The notes: generated from the letters alone by a model not told the origin. A stretch of DNA of 64,000 bases from Halopiger aswanensis (GCF_003610195.1 NZ_RAPO01000001.1:1054001-1118000); one strand, 5' to 3'; positions 34,689 through 44,910 are shown, counted from the first letter of the stretch. Made by a program: numbers and translations.

Positions 34689-35582
34689 GTGAACGCGAGT
34701 ATGATTGACGCTGTGCTCGAGAATACGATGGTAGCCCCTCCTGTGAGTACATCCGCCAACTGGGAATTCATCGTCGCAGTTCTCGCTGGCATTGTCCAAG
34801 GTATCGTCGAGTGGCTGCCGGTCTCCTCGCAGGGGAACCTTTCGCTGTTCCTGACGCTCGCCGGCACGGATCCGGAGCACGCGCTGCAACTGGCGCTGTT
34901 TCTACAGGTTGGGACGACACTCTCCTCGGCGCTGTACTATCGTGATGATATTCGAGAGAGTTTCGCGGCCGTTCCGGAATGGCGACCGTCGACGGCATTT
35001 ACCGGTGCGAACGCGGTGACGACGTTCGTCGTCGTCGCCTGTATCGCGACGGGACTGGTCGGCATCCCGCTCTACGTGTTGGCTGCAGACTTCGTGAGCG
35101 AACTGAGCGGCGGGCTGTTTATCGCAGCGATCGGCGCGTTGCTCGTCGCGACCGGGGTGTTACAGTTGGTCACCGAGTCTGTTGCGCTCGAGGATCGCGA
35201 CGAGCCGACACTCCGTGACGCCGTAATCGTGGGCGCCTTCCAGGGGCTGTCGATCCTCCCTGGGATTTCACGATCCGGCGTGACGACGAGTGCTCTGCTC
35301 TTTCGCTCGTATCGTGTGCCGTCGGCGTTTCGGCTGTCGTTCCTGCTTTCGATTCCTGCAGGTTTGGGCGCCGGCGTGTTGACCGTTGTGACCGAGGGTG
35401 GGATTCCTGGTGTGAGCCTAAGTGCTGCCACAGTGGCGATCGTGACCAGTACTGTTGTTGGATACCTGACTATTGGGTTGCTGATGCGCGTCGTCGAACG
35501 GATCCCATTCTGGATCGTCTGTTTCAGCTTGGGTGGGTTGGCGATCATCGGCGGCGGAGGGGTTGCGGTGTTTACGGTGTAG
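34689..35582 (+). CDS. uppP: Undecaprenyl-diphosphatase family protein (UppP/BacA)
   Basis: A 297-residue membrane phosphatase with about eight hydrophobic helices. The catalytic glutamates lie in GIVQGIVEWLPVSSQGNL (about residue 40), and the second active-site motif PGISRSGVT is at about residue 192. It removes a phosphate from polyprenyl diphosphate released after glycan transfer, so the carrier can be used again; in haloarchaea the substrate is likely a dolichyl diphosphate. GTG at 34689 is used; ATG at 34701 would be an alternative start. It is flanked by N- and C-terminal pieces of other uppP copies. Confidence 0.88.
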   Translation: MNASMIDAVLENTMVAPPVSTSANWEFIVAVLAGIVQGIVEWLPVSSQGNLSLFLTLAGTDPEHALQLALFLQVGTTLSSALYYRDDIRESFAAVPEWRPSTAFTGANAVTTFVVVACIATGLVGIPLYVLAADFVSELSGGLFIAAIGALLVATGVLQLVTESVALEDRDEPTLRDAVIVGAFQGLSILPGISRSGVTTSALLFRSYRVPSAFRLSFLLSIPAGLGAGVLTVVTEGGIPGVSLSAATVAIVTSTVVGYLTIGLLMRVVERIPFWIVCFSLGGLAIIGGGGVAVFTV

Positions 35583-35675
35583 CTTTCGAACCTACACCAC
35601 CTTACGGGATTTTGAAACAAATTTAGCCAAAAAGTACTTCATCTATGTGCCAAATCTTCTTTCAAGTCACGTCCA

Positions 35676-35846
35676 ATGTCGAAGAGATCAATGGCACCTA
35701 ACGATCGTATCCTGTCGTCCCTCGAGGGATCCCCATGTAACTATTGTGAAGAGGGTATCCTAATTCGTGAGCAATTCAAAGGGAATTCAGCCGTACTCTG
35801 CAGTCAGTGTGGAACGCCTGCCATACAGTCATGGGAGCCTGAGTGA
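35676..35846 (+). CDS. Small zinc-ribbon protein
   Basis: A 56-residue protein with two CxxC pairs: CNYC at residues 21-24 and CSQC at residues 43-46, about 18 residues apart, which is the size and spacing of a zinc ribbon. The N-terminus is Arg/Ser-rich (MSKRSMAPNDR). Many haloarchaea encode such proteins of under 70 residues with CPxCG-like knuckles; function is unknown for most. A DNA- or protein-binding role is likely. The next gene (epimerase pseudogene) begins about 90 bp later. Confidence 0.65.
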   Translation: MSKRSMAPNDRILSSLEGSPCNYCEEGILIREQFKGNSAVLCSQCGTPAIQSWEPE

Positions 35847-35936
35847 ACCACGTCCATTCTATATTTTGAAAGTAACGTTAGCGCATCTACTCTCAGTAAA
35901 GTAGGGAATTTTTATTGGCCCTCTGTTGGTCTTCAG

Positions 35937-36853
35937 ATGATGCAGGACAAACGGATTCTGGTAACCGGCGGTGCCGGATTTATTGGCCCAAACCTCGCAA
36001 ACGAACTCCGAGTGACAACGGGATCGTCGTTGACGACGGGTACCTGGAGACGCCGGCAAATCTCGATGTAGCGGTCGAGTTTCGGGATGCGAGCGTCCTC
36101 GAGGAGGGCCTGCCGACGGATGTTGACGTCGTGTTCCACTTGGCAGCATTGTCGTCGTACGCGATGTACGAGGATGATTCCTGTAAAGGTGCTCCAGTGA
36201 ATGTGGAGGGATTCGTCAACGTCGTCGATCAGGCCAGGAAAGACGGTTGTGACACAGTGGTGTACACGTCGACATCGTCGATCTACGGCAGCCGGACAGA
36301 GCCGTCATCCGAAGATATGAATGTGACGGTAAACACGGGCTATGAGGCCTCGAAGATGGCCCGCGAACGGTACGCGGAATACTTCTCGAACCACTACGAC
36401 ATAAGCGCTGCGAGAATGTGGTTTTTCACAGTCTATCAGGGCTACGGCGGTGCCGAGGAACACAAGGGAGAGTACGCGAACGTGATCGCACAGTTTGCCG
36501 ACGATATTGCAAACGGCGATTCCCCCATCCTGTACGGAGACGGCGAGAAGACGCGTGACTTCACTCACGTCGACGACGTCGTCCCCGGGCTCGTTCTAGC
36601 TGCTGAACACGAACTCGACGGGGTCTACAACCTGGGCACCGGGGATGCCTACGACTTCAACACCGTCGTCGAACTGCTCAACGAGGAACTCGGTACTGAC
36701 GTCGAACCCGAGTACACTGAGAACCCGATTCCCGATGACGTGTACATCCATGACACGTGCGCGGATCCGACGAAGATACGTGAAGCAACTGGTTGAGAAC
36801 CCGAAATCGACTTCAAGGAAGGGATTCGACGGGTTTGTGAACAGTATAAGTAA
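35937..36853 (+). pseudogene. NAD-dependent epimerase gene with frameshift and stop codon
   Basis: The start (ATG ATG CAG at 35937) gives [20 protein letters not shown] in one frame; from about 36018 the sequence continues in another frame as DNGIVVDDGYLETPANLDVA and on through LAALSSY, the catalytic GYEASKMARERYAEYF, YGDGEKTRDFTHVDDVV and VYNLGTGDAYDFN. Near the C-terminus, TGA at 36794-36796 stands where the family has a conserved Trp, after which the usual end (EPEIDFKEGIRRVCEQYK) continues in frame to TAA at 36853. So there are at least two inactivating changes. Otherwise the protein would be a UDP-sugar epimerase of about 300 residues. Confidence 0.85.
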
Positions 36854-36905
36854 TCGAGATTCCGTTTCCGAATACGTACAGAGATGTGAATAATAGAAAA
36901 ACAGC

Positions 36906-37046
36906 GTCCGGGTCCTCGTGGATGTCATTCAGGAAATCGTCGAGTGGCTGCCGGTCCCCTCGTAGGTGATCCTCTCTCCGTTTCTGTCTCTCGTCGGAAT
37001 GTCGCCCGAGCAGGCACGCTCCAGTTAGCCCTGTTACTACAGGTTA
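36906..37046 (+). pseudogene. N-terminal fragment of uppP
   Basis: Frame segments read VDVIQEIVEWLPVPS, then a stop, and PFLSLVGMSPEQA, then (shifted) LQLALLLQVT. The intact gene has AGIVQGIVEWLPVSSQGNL and FLTLAGTDPEHALQLALFLQV in the same order. It is a decayed first sixth of a third uppP copy, with stop codons and a frameshift. Confidence 0.75.
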
Positions 37047-37143
37047 CGTCCTGCTTTTCGCTCGTACTGGGCGCCGTTGACGTTCGTTTGTAAATACGAT
37101 ATACCGGATCGAAAACAACCTATTTCGGTTTGAAAATCCGCCG

Positions 37144-37788
37144 TTAGATTTCGGTATCCGCGTTCCGGCTTCGTACTTGCGAGTCGTCAGAAGCTGGTTC
37201 TGAATCGTCAACTGATCTCGATTCATCCGTCCCTTCCGCAATCTCCGTCTCGGTCGGGGGCTCAGGCGGTTCGAATGCAGCAACAGGTAGCTCCCATGCT
37301 CTGGTTTCGGTCAGGTCCTCGAGCGTCCGTTCCGAGCGCAGTCCGAGGACTGCCAGTCCGGCGAGGACGGCGTGACCGATGACCCATCCAGTCCCGATTT
37401 GTCCGAGGACGATCGAAACGAGTCCCGAGAAGACGACTCCCCCGAGGATCGCAGTGCCGAGTACTCGGAGCGGACGTGCGCGGAACTGATCCTCGACGCG
37501 GTGTGAGAATTCGACCGCTCTCGAGGAGGCTGTTGCCCGTGCGCATTGTTCGAAGATTCGATCGAGCAGGCGGATGAACGGCCCAACGGTGTAGGTCTCG
37601 CGGAGATCGATGACGATTACCTCCGGATCGGGTTCCGCCGTAAGCCATCGGTACACCCACGAGTGGCGCACGTACCGGCCGAGGGTCCGTACCGTGCTGG
37701 CGAGCCGGGAGCGTTCGACACCCGTTCGAAGCCGTTGTTCGACGGTCTCGATCGTCTGCTGTGTCGAGTCAGCGTTCGAATCGGTCAT
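37144..37788 (-). CDS. Membrane protein of unknown function
   Basis: A 214-residue protein. Residues 1-105 are charged and probably cytoplasmic (RYVRHSWVYRWLTAEPDPEV). Two hydrophobic helices follow (LGTAILGGVVFSGLVSIVLG and VIGHAVLAGLAVLGL, about residues 110-150). The C-terminal 50 residues are acidic and disordered. I do not recognise the family. It starts 2 bp after the stop of the DUF4330 gene, so the two are an operon; such pairs occur next to sugar-transferase genes in haloarchaea (recollection, not verified). Confidence 0.65.
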   Translation of the reverse strand: MTDSNADSTQQTIETVEQRLRTGVERSRLASTVRTLGRYVRHSWVYRWLTAEPDPEVIVIDLRETYTVGPFIRLLDRIFEQCARATASSRAVEFSHRVEDQFRARPLRVLGTAILGGVVFSGLVSIVLGQIGTGWVIGHAVLAGLAVLGLRSERTLEDLTETRAWELPVAAFEPPEPPTETEIAEGTDESRSVDDSEPASDDSQVRSRNADTEI

Positions 37789-37790
37789 AA

Positions 37791-38915
37791 TCAGTCAACG
37801 ATCCACGCGCGTTGCTCGACGGTTGTGACGCCGAAATCGAGGTAGACGGTATCGCCGTTCCGGAGGGATTCACCCTTGAACTGCTGTCCAAGATCCGTCT
37901 CGCGGGTCTCCAGGTCGACAGTGAGGGTCACGTCGTATTTGGTTGGGTGCTGGCGCTCGTGCAGATTGCCGTCCTCGGTTTCGACGATGACGGAAGCCGG
38001 TTCGCGGTCGACGTTCGTAATCGTCGCCCACGTGTCGCCGCCCGCCGTCTCGGTCAGTCCGGGTTCGAACTGGGAGGCTTCCCGTTCCCCGAGTTGGTCG
38101 AGATCGATTTCGACGGTAGTCGTCGACGGCTCACCGGGTTCGTCCGTCGTTCCGAGCTCGCGTATCGTCGGCCGGAGATCGTACTCGGCCGTCGAGAACG
38201 CGATCGTCGATTCGGGTTCGACGATCGCGGAGCCGTACCGCGGGTCGTCCTCGGTTGCGAGCGTCTCGAGCGTTGCGCCAGCGACGACGCGATACTGGCC
38301 GTCGCTGAGTGGGTAGACGGACGCAGTTTCGAGGGTTGCGGTCGTTTCGTTGCCGAGCTGAGCTTCGTCCCCGGCCTCGATCGCTTCGGCTGTCTCCCGG
38401 TCGACCGTCCGATCGAACAGGACCTCGGTTTCGTTGGTCTGCAGTTCGGCGGTCGTGTTCTCGACGGTCTCGATGGTGCCGGTTACGTCGTACTCGTCGG
38501 TTTGAATCGAGATATTGTGATCGGCGGCGACCTCGTTGCCGCCGAACGCGAACGTGCCGTTCTCGTACTGCGTTCCTTTGACCTCGGTGCGGACGGTTAC
38601 GTCGGCGGTTTCGTTTCCGGCCGGGACCGCGTACACGTCGGTAACCGCGAGGCGTTCGTCTTCGACGTCGCCGGTCATCTCGTCTCCCGTGGCGACGGCT
38701 TCGGCGTTCGAGAGCGACTGCGTGCCGAGATCGATCGTCGCGTAGCGGGTTTCGGTCGGCGGTCCGTCGTCGCCGTCCGTAGTGTCGTCTCCTGGACCGA
38801 GAACGCCGACGACGGCGATACCGGCGACGCCGACCGCGAGAACGAGTAAAACCACAAGTGCGTCGATGACGTTGACGACGCCGAAGAGATTCCCCTTCTC
38901 GTCAATCAGTTCCAT
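37791..38915 (-). CDS. DUF4330 family protein
   Basis: A 374-residue protein. The N-terminus MELIDEKGNLFGVVNVIDAL with one transmembrane helix (VVLLVLAVGVAGIAVVGVL, about residues 22-42) is the usual DUF4330 signature. A long extracytoplasmic region follows with repeated beta-strand segments and several N-X-S/T sequons. Function unknown; many members lie beside polysaccharide genes, as here, upstream of the WbaP-type sugar transferase on the opposite strand. Probably a membrane-anchored exported protein connected with cell-surface polysaccharide (inference). Confidence 0.75.
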   Translation of the reverse strand: MELIDEKGNLFGVVNVIDALVVLLVLAVGVAGIAVVGVLGPGDDTTDGDDGPPTETRYATIDLGTQSLSNAEAVATGDEMTGDVEDERLAVTDVYAVPAGNETADVTVRTEVKGTQYENGTFAFGGNEVAADHNISIQTDEYDVTGTIETVENTTAELQTNETEVLFDRTVDRETAEAIEAGDEAQLGNETTATLETASVYPLSDGQYRVVAGATLETLATEDDPRYGSAIVEPESTIAFSTAEYDLRPTIRELGTTDEPGEPSTTTVEIDLDQLGEREASQFEPGLTETAGGDTWATITNVDREPASVIVETEDGNLHERQHPTKYDVTLTVDLETRETDLGQQFKGESLRNGDTVYLDFGVTTVEQRAWIVD

Positions 38916-39186
38916 AGCTCACCCGGAGTGTTCATATCAGTGCTGAGTCGTTCGAAAGGCCATAGGTGTTTTGACACGGTACTAGCGGAAGCCCACCCTG
39001 TTACCGTCGATCGACTGCTTCACTACTCTCGAGTGGAGACTGGTATTCCACCTCTCGAACATCGGGAAACCGACTGCTTCCGAATCAGGAGGGGAATCTC
39101 GAGGTATATGCCTTCGCCCGTAGGCTATCCGGAGAAACTCGCCTTTCAACAAACTTATGCCACTGTCGAAACCTTCCCTGTAACGA

Positions 39187-40671
39187 ATGCTTACTGGGTG
39201 GCGGTTTCGTGTCGTGAGCCTCCTCGGCGTGATCGGGTTGACCCTCGCCGCCGTGGTCGCCGCCAACCACGAACTCTCCCAGACGCTGTTTACTACGTAC
39301 GTGCCGCTTTTCAATCGGCTCGAGGCTACCGTACTCACCGGCGAGTCGTTCTACCTGGCCGTCCTGCTGTCCGTCGTGACGGTGACGGGGAGTCTCCTGC
39401 CGCTGTACAAACCCCGCCCGCGGCGGATTCTGGATACCGTGGTACTGGTCCAAAAACGCGTGGTCGTGGCAGGATTCGCGCTCGCTACGCTCGGCTACTT
39501 CAAGTGGTCGCACCGACTGCCTCGTGCGACGCTCGTGATGATCATCGGGTTGCTCGGAATCGTCCTTCCCGCGTGGTTCGTCTGGATTCGACGACGACCG
39601 CACGGGGCCGACGGGCGGACGCTGCTGGTCGGCGACGATCTGGCGCAGATCGAACGCATCGCACCGGCCGTGGACGCGCCCATCCTCGGGTATCTCTGTC
39701 CCTCGAGCGTGGACTACTACGAGTTCGACGAGGGTGCTATCGGTGAGGGCGGCGGGACGAGAGTTACTGCCGACGGTGGAGTGGCGTTGCAGCACACCGG
39801 TGAGGATCAGGAACTCGAACAAGCCCTCGACGAATTGCCTCGGATCGGCGGGCTGTCGCGGTTGGAGGATACGCTCGTCGAGTACGACGTCGACACCGTC
39901 GTCCTGGCGTTCCGGCAGGCCGATCGCGCGGAGTTTTTCGGCGCATTGGACGCCTGTTATGAACACGGCGTGGACGCGAAGGTCCACCGGGAGTACGCCG
40001 ACAGCGTGCTCGTAGCTGCGGGAGACGTCGGGAAACTGGTAGATGTGGATCTCGAGCCCTGGGATCCAATTGATCACCTGTTCAAACGGGCGTTCGACGT
40101 TTTGTTCGCGGCGACCGCATTGGTTGCGCTTGCACCAGTGGTCGCTGTCATCTCGACGGCGATTAAACTTGAGGACGGCGGATCGATACTTTACCAGCAG
40201 GATCGGACGGCCGTGTTTGGCGATTCGTTTCCGGTATATAAGTTCCGCAGTATGATCGAAAACGCCGAAGCCGAAACGGGGGCGAAGATCAGCGAGGAAG
40301 ACGCCGGCGAAGCCGACCCACGTGTTACACGCGTCGGGCACGTACTACGAAAGACGCATCTTGACGAGATTCCACAACTCTGGTCGATCCTCGTCGGCGA
40401 TATGAGCGTCGTCGGCCCTCGGCCGGAACGGCCGGAGCTCGATACAGAAATCCAAGACGATGGGATCGACTGGGAAAAACGCTGGTTCGTCAAGCCTGGC
40501 CTGACTGGGCTTGCACAAATCAACGACGCCACCGGCCATGAACCTGCAAAGAAGCTTCGGTACGATCTCGAGTACGTCCGACGACAGTCACTTGGGTACG
40601 ATCTAATAATCGTGGCTCGACAGATCTGGAAAGTGTTATCCGACGTCAGGGAGTTCGCTTCTGACGAATGA
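39187..40671 (+). CDS. Polyprenyl sugar-phosphate transferase (WbaP-type)
   Basis: A 494-residue initiating glycosyltransferase. The N-terminal part (residues 1-135) has four to five transmembrane helices, then a CoA-binding/NAD-like Rossmann region ([18 protein letters not shown]). The C-terminal bacterial sugar transferase domain (from about residue 295) shows [61 protein letters not shown] and [10 protein letters not shown]. It attaches sugar-1-phosphate to a polyprenyl phosphate and so starts a lipid-linked glycan. First gene of a three-gene plus-strand operon with an epimerase and a GT4. Confidence 0.9.
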   Translation: MLTGWRFRVVSLLGVIGLTLAAVVAANHELSQTLFTTYVPLFNRLEATVLTGESFYLAVLLSVVTVTGSLLPLYKPRPRRILDTVVLVQKRVVVAGFALATLGYFKWSHRLPRATLVMIIGLLGIVLPAWFVWIRRRPHGADGRTLLVGDDLAQIERIAPAVDAPILGYLCPSSVDYYEFDEGAIGEGGGTRVTADGGVALQHTGEDQELEQALDELPRIGGLSRLEDTLVEYDVDTVVLAFRQADRAEFFGALDACYEHGVDAKVHREYADSVLVAAGDVGKLVDVDLEPWDPIDHLFKRAFDVLFAATALVALAPVVAVISTAIKLEDGGSILYQQDRTAVFGDSFPVYKFRSMIENAEAETGAKISEEDAGEADPRVTRVGHVLRKTHLDEIPQLWSILVGDMSVVGPRPERPELDTEIQDDGIDWEKRWFVKPGLTGLAQINDATGHEPAKKLRYDLEYVRRQSLGYDLIIVARQIWKVLSDVREFASDE

Positions 40672-41615
40672 GTTCACAGGACGGTACGGCTTCTCTTTCA
40701 GGTAAGCGGATTCTCATCACCGGCGGTGCCGGATTCATCGGGAGCAACATCGCAGAAGAACTCGTTGCCGACAATGATATCCGTATCCTCGATAACTTCT
40801 CCAGTGGCTCTCGATCGAATGTTCCGGACGAGGCGACGGTGATTGACGGCGATATCCGAACCGATGACGATCTCGATCGAGCGACGGAGGACGTCGACGT
40901 TATCTTCCATCAGGCGGCCCTGATCAGCGTCGAAAAGTCGATGCGCGCACCCGAGCTCACGCACGAGATCAACGTCACTGCGACCGTAAAGCTGCTCGAA
41001 CGAGCACGTGAGGAATCCGCTCGGCTGGTGTTTGCCTCGAGCGCTGCGGTGTACGGACAGCCTGAGTCCGTCCCCATTTCTGAGAACGCGTCAACGCATC
41101 CAACATCGCCGTACGGTGTCTCGAAACTCGCCGCTGAGGAATACATCCAGCTATACGTCGATCAGTACAATCTGGACGCGGTCATCCTACGATACTTCAA
41201 CGTATACGGTCCGGGACAGATCGATAGCGACTACAGTGCTGTCATCGGTATCTTCGTCGAGCAGGCGCTCAACGGAGAGGAGATCACGGTCGAAGGGGAT
41301 GGGTCCCAGACTCGAGACTTCGTCCACGTTCGGGATATCGTCCAGGCGAATCTACTCGCGGCGAGTTCCGATGTCACCGGCGTGTACAATGTTGGAACCG
41401 GAGAGAGCGTCTCGATTCTCGAGTTAGCCGAAACCGTTCGCGAAGTCGCGAGTTCGGGATCGGACATCGTCCATGCCGCTGCGCGGGACGGAGACATCGA
41501 TCAAAGTCGTGCCGATATCTCTAAGATCCAGTCAGCCCTCGACTTTCAACCCACTGTTACGCTTCGAAACGGACTCGAGACAATCGTTCCATCAGCGGAT
41601 TCTAAATCGGAATAA
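40668..41615 (+). CDS. NAD-dependent UDP-sugar 4-epimerase (GalE-like)
   Basis: A 315-residue extended SDR with [14 protein letters not shown] at about residues 18-31, a catalytic Tyr-Lys pair in [13 protein letters not shown] (about residue 150), [15 protein letters not shown] and [14 protein letters not shown]. It overlaps the sugar transferase by 4 bp (ATGA), so the translation is coupled. Probably supplies the sugar that the transferase puts on the carrier, for example UDP-GalNAc or UDP-galactose. It is related to the broken epimerase at 35937 but intact. Confidence 0.88.
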   Translation: MSSQDGTASLSGKRILITGGAGFIGSNIAEELVADNDIRILDNFSSGSRSNVPDEATVIDGDIRTDDDLDRATEDVDVIFHQAALISVEKSMRAPELTHEINVTATVKLLERAREESARLVFASSAAVYGQPESVPISENASTHPTSPYGVSKLAAEEYIQLYVDQYNLDAVILRYFNVYGPGQIDSDYSAVIGIFVEQALNGEEITVEGDGSQTRDFVHVRDIVQANLLAASSDVTGVYNVGTGESVSILELAETVREVASSGSDIVHAAARDGDIDQSRADISKIQSALDFQPTVTLRNGLETIVPSADSKSE

Positions 41616-41765
41616 CGGGACTCCGGTTTAGTGAAGGACGATACTTTTAGGGTGGACCGAATACGAGTCTCCGTTCTCTGTCTTGTAGGGGCGGGGCGCT
41701 ATCGACGAGGAAAAGCCCGTCAAAACGACAAATCATTACACCACCGCACAGTAACGGTGACTCGA

Positions 41766-42857
41766 ATGCGAATTCTTCGGGTTGCACAGACGATCTATCC
41801 CGACGTGAAAGGCGGCGGTGCCTATCACGTCCACGCGATGAGTCGCGACCAAGCTGCGATGGGTCACGACGTGACCGTGCTAACGGTACGGCACGATCCT
41901 GAGCTGCCTCACATTGAGGAGCGCGATGGGTATACAGTGGTTCGGTACGATCCTACCGTGAATCTACTCGGTAATGATATTAGTCTCGGAGTTGCGCAGT
42001 ATCTGCGGGACGCGGCAAATTTCGACGTGATACACGCCCACTCGCATCTCTACTTCTCGACGAACCTCGCGGCGCTGAAACGGTTCTGCGAGGATATCCC
42101 GCTGGCGATTACGAACCACGGTCTATACAGTCAGACTGCTCCCGAATGGGTCTTCGATCTCTATCTGCGCACGATGGGGCGGTGGACGTTCAACCAAGCC
42201 GACGTGGTGTTTTGCTATACAGAGACCGATAAGGAGCGGGTTCGGGGGTTCGGGGTCTCGAGTCAGATTGAGGTCGTTCCTAATGGAATCGATACTGAGC
42301 GCTTCATGCCCGAGGGCCCCGAGAGCGATTTAGTAGAGGCAGACGGGCCTATAGTGTTGTTTGTTGGACGGTTGGTTGAAGGAAAACAGCCATCTATCGC
42401 ACTCGAGGGGTTTGCATCGGTTCGAAAAGAGTATCCAAACGCAGAAATGTACCTCTGTGGAGAAGGGCCACTTCAAGAGACTCTTGAATCTCAAGCCGCC
42501 GATTTAGGAATCGAGGATTCCGTTACTTTTCTGGGACAGGTTCCTTATGATGAGATGCCAAACGTGTTCCGGAGTGTGGATTTATTCGTTCTTTCGAGCC
42601 GAGCAGAAGGTGTTCCACGGACGATCATGGAGGCGCTCTCGACAGGTATTCCCGTGGTTTGTTCGGAACTACCGCAAGTCAAGTCAGCCTTCGGTAATGA
42701 GATTGCGTACGCTCCCGTTGATAACGTCGATGTATTCGGAGACAGAATGCGCGAGACGTTAATGAAGGAGTCAAACGCAGAACTCGATTCGGAATTTAGC
42801 TGGGAACGAACAGTTAAACAGACGACAGCAAGTCTCAATCGTCTAAATCGGAAGTGA
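41766..42857 (+). CDS. Glycosyltransferase family 4
   Basis: A 363-residue GT-B protein starting at ATG 41766. The upstream in-frame extension to 41631 is basic and not family-like. MRILRVAQTIYPDVKGGGAYHV is the usual acceptor-domain start, IVLFVGRLVEGKQPSIALEG and LCGEGPLQETLESQA are the donor-side strands, and SRAEGVPRTIMEALSTGIPVV contains the EX7E motif (about residue 280). Elongates the glycan begun by the preceding sugar transferase. It is convergent with the asparagine synthase gene (4 bp apart). Confidence 0.85.
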   Translation: MRILRVAQTIYPDVKGGGAYHVHAMSRDQAAMGHDVTVLTVRHDPELPHIEERDGYTVVRYDPTVNLLGNDISLGVAQYLRDAANFDVIHAHSHLYFSTNLAALKRFCEDIPLAITNHGLYSQTAPEWVFDLYLRTMGRWTFNQADVVFCYTETDKERVRGFGVSSQIEVVPNGIDTERFMPEGPESDLVEADGPIVLFVGRLVEGKQPSIALEGFASVRKEYPNAEMYLCGEGPLQETLESQAADLGIEDSVTFLGQVPYDEMPNVFRSVDLFVLSSRAEGVPRTIMEALSTGIPVVCSELPQVKSAFGNEIAYAPVDNVDVFGDRMRETLMKESNAELDSEFSWERTVKQTTASLNRLNRK

Positions 42858-42861
42858 TCGA

Positions 42862-44775
42862 TCAATTCATCTGCCGATCCTCGATTTCGAGAAATCCCTC
42901 GGCCCGCATTTGACGCTCCCATTGAGCAAACACGAACGCATTCCAAAGGAAGCGTTCGTAATCCCGCGATCCAGTTACATGTTCTCGATGAATTTCGAGA
43001 ATACGCTGGGAATCGAGCAATTCAGTTTCCAATCCTGTAATCGATTCCTCGAATTCGTCAGCGAGCTCATTCTTGAACCATTCACCGATAGGCATGTCGA
43101 ACCCTTGCTTTTCCCTATTGAGGATCGAATTAGGTAATAAATCGTCGAACGCTGCTTTCAGCACTCGTTTTCTCGATCGGCGAGTGATTTTGTATTCAGT
43201 GGGTAGTCCGAGTGCATAGTTGACTACGGATTGGTCGAGGAAGGGGACCCTCACTTCCAGCGAATTCAACATGCTCGCCGTATCGACCTTTTGGAGCATC
43301 TGGTTCGGAAGTCCAAACCGCATGTCGACGGCAAGGATCCGACTGAGCGAGTCCTGGCGTTCTTTGGGAAGGGCATTGCGGGCGTCTTCGTGGGCGTCAC
43401 GAAACGCCGAAAGACCATCTTTTTCAGGAATATATCCCGTATATACGTCATCAATACTATCGTCCGAACGACGGACCAGTTGGTAGTGACGTTCGGCAGT
43501 TTCGTCAGCGTTCGTTGCCACGAACCGCTGCCCTTTCCGAATCATTTCACCGAATTCGTTCGAACGGGTTGCAGGGAGCGACTCGAGTGCTGGTTTGATC
43601 AGTGACGTTCGTAGCGTTCGGGGAATCTTTCGATAGTATGATGAATAGTACTCGCCTACGTACCGGTTGTATCCGGCAAAGAGTTCGTCGGCACCGTCAC
43701 CGGAAAGTGTAACAGTTACTTCATCGCTTGCTCGATTCGAAACGATGTACGTCGGCAGAAGTGAGGGATCACCGAACGGCTGTCCCAGTTTAGATACGAC
43801 GTGAGGGATTGACTCCCGAATTGTCTCCGGTGACACCGTAAACTCATGATGATCAGTGTCGTGATATTCAGCTACTGTGCGGGCAAACGAGGACTCGTCG
43901 AAGAGTTCTTCTCCGAACCGAACTGAGAAGGTCTGTACAGGATCAGACGAGAGTTCCGACATTAGACCAACAATGATCGTCGAATCGATTCCCCCACTCA
44001 GGAATGCTCCGAGCGGGACGTCACTCATCAACCGTTTTTCGACGGCCGCAGTCATCCGCTCTCGTAGTTCAGTTGTCGCGGTATCAAACGACACATCTCG
44101 CGGCTGAATAGTTTTCCCCGTGAATTCCCGCGACTTACTATCACTGTCCTCGATCGTGTACAACTGGCCAGGCAGGAGACTTCGAACGTTCTCGAAAACC
44201 GTGTTTGGTGCGGGGATGTAACCTAGTGCAAAGTATTGTGATATTGCGTTTTTATCCAGTGGACCTTGATCAATCGGTGATGCGAGGAGAGATCGTAACT
44301 CCGACCCAAACGCTACGTGGTCACCATCGTCACCGACGAACAATGGTTTGATCCCTCTCGGATCGCGTGCAAGCAGTAAGCGTTCATCGTCACGATCCCA
44401 GAGCGCGAAGGCGAACATTCCCTCGAGTCGGTCGACGAACGCGTCACCTTCTTCTTCGTACAGATGGACGAGTACTTCAGTATCCGTGTCAGTACTGAAT
44501 CGATGCCCATCGCGGACGAGCGATTCTCGAAGTTCAGTGTAGTTGTAGATCTCGCCGTTGAAAATGACGGCAATAGATTCGTCTTCATTGAAAATCGGCT
44601 GTCGGCCGGATTCGATCCCAATAATGCTCAGTCGACGGTGTGCGAGACCGACCGGCTCCTCTCGAAAATATCCTTCTTCGTTAGGGCCGCGATGTTTGAC
44701 ACATTCATTCATTCTCTCCAACGTCGAGGATGATGGTAGATTCCCTTCCGAGTATACACCAGAGATCCCACACAT
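42862..44775 (-). CDS. asnB: Asparagine synthase (glutamine-hydrolysing), AsnB
   Basis: A 637-residue class II amidotransferase. The catalytic Cys2 (MCGISGVY), the RHRGPNEEG-like loop (KHRGPNEEG), the HRRLSIIG segment, NGEIYNY and the ATP-binding PP-loop AFLSGGIDSTIIVGL (about residue 253) are all present, so it should be active. It makes asparagine, or in an O-antigen-type cluster it may amidate a sugar acid. It contrasts with the Cys2-less homologue at 18024. A TATA-like ACTTATATGG lies about 28-30 nt upstream of the ATG. Confidence 0.88.
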   Translation of the reverse strand: MCGISGVYSEGNLPSSSTLERMNECVKHRGPNEEGYFREEPVGLAHRRLSIIGIESGRQPIFNEDESIAVIFNGEIYNYTELRESLVRDGHRFSTDTDTEVLVHLYEEEGDAFVDRLEGMFAFALWDRDDERLLLARDPRGIKPLFVGDDGDHVAFGSELRSLLASPIDQGPLDKNAISQYFALGYIPAPNTVFENVRSLLPGQLYTIEDSDSKSREFTGKTIQPRDVSFDTATTELRERMTAAVEKRLMSDVPLGAFLSGGIDSTIIVGLMSELSSDPVQTFSVRFGEELFDESSFARTVAEYHDTDHHEFTVSPETIRESIPHVVSKLGQPFGDPSLLPTYIVSNRASDEVTVTLSGDGADELFAGYNRYVGEYYSSYYRKIPRTLRTSLIKPALESLPATRSNEFGEMIRKGQRFVATNADETAERHYQLVRRSDDSIDDVYTGYIPEKDGLSAFRDAHEDARNALPKERQDSLSRILAVDMRFGLPNQMLQKVDTASMLNSLEVRVPFLDQSVVNYALGLPTEYKITRRSRKRVLKAAFDDLLPNSILNREKQGFDMPIGEWFKNELADEFEESITGLETELLDSQRILEIHREHVTGSRDYERFLWNAFVFAQWERQMRAEGFLEIEDRQMN

Positions 44776-44800
44776 TAGTAATCTATACAGCCAATTCCAT

Positions 44801-44810
44801 CCATATAAGT
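44801..44810 (-). promoter_or_regulatory. TATA box of asnB
   Basis: On the minus strand ACTTATATGG lies about 28-30 nt before the ATG at 44775, consistent with a leaderless transcript. Confidence 0.5.
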
Positions 44811-44910
44811 CACGTTATTGGGTATAGTGACAGGTTTAGATGATGAAGTTAAAGCCTCAATCATGAGCAGGCATATCTCTCTAATAATTTGATCAAATCT
44901 GCCTTGAACC

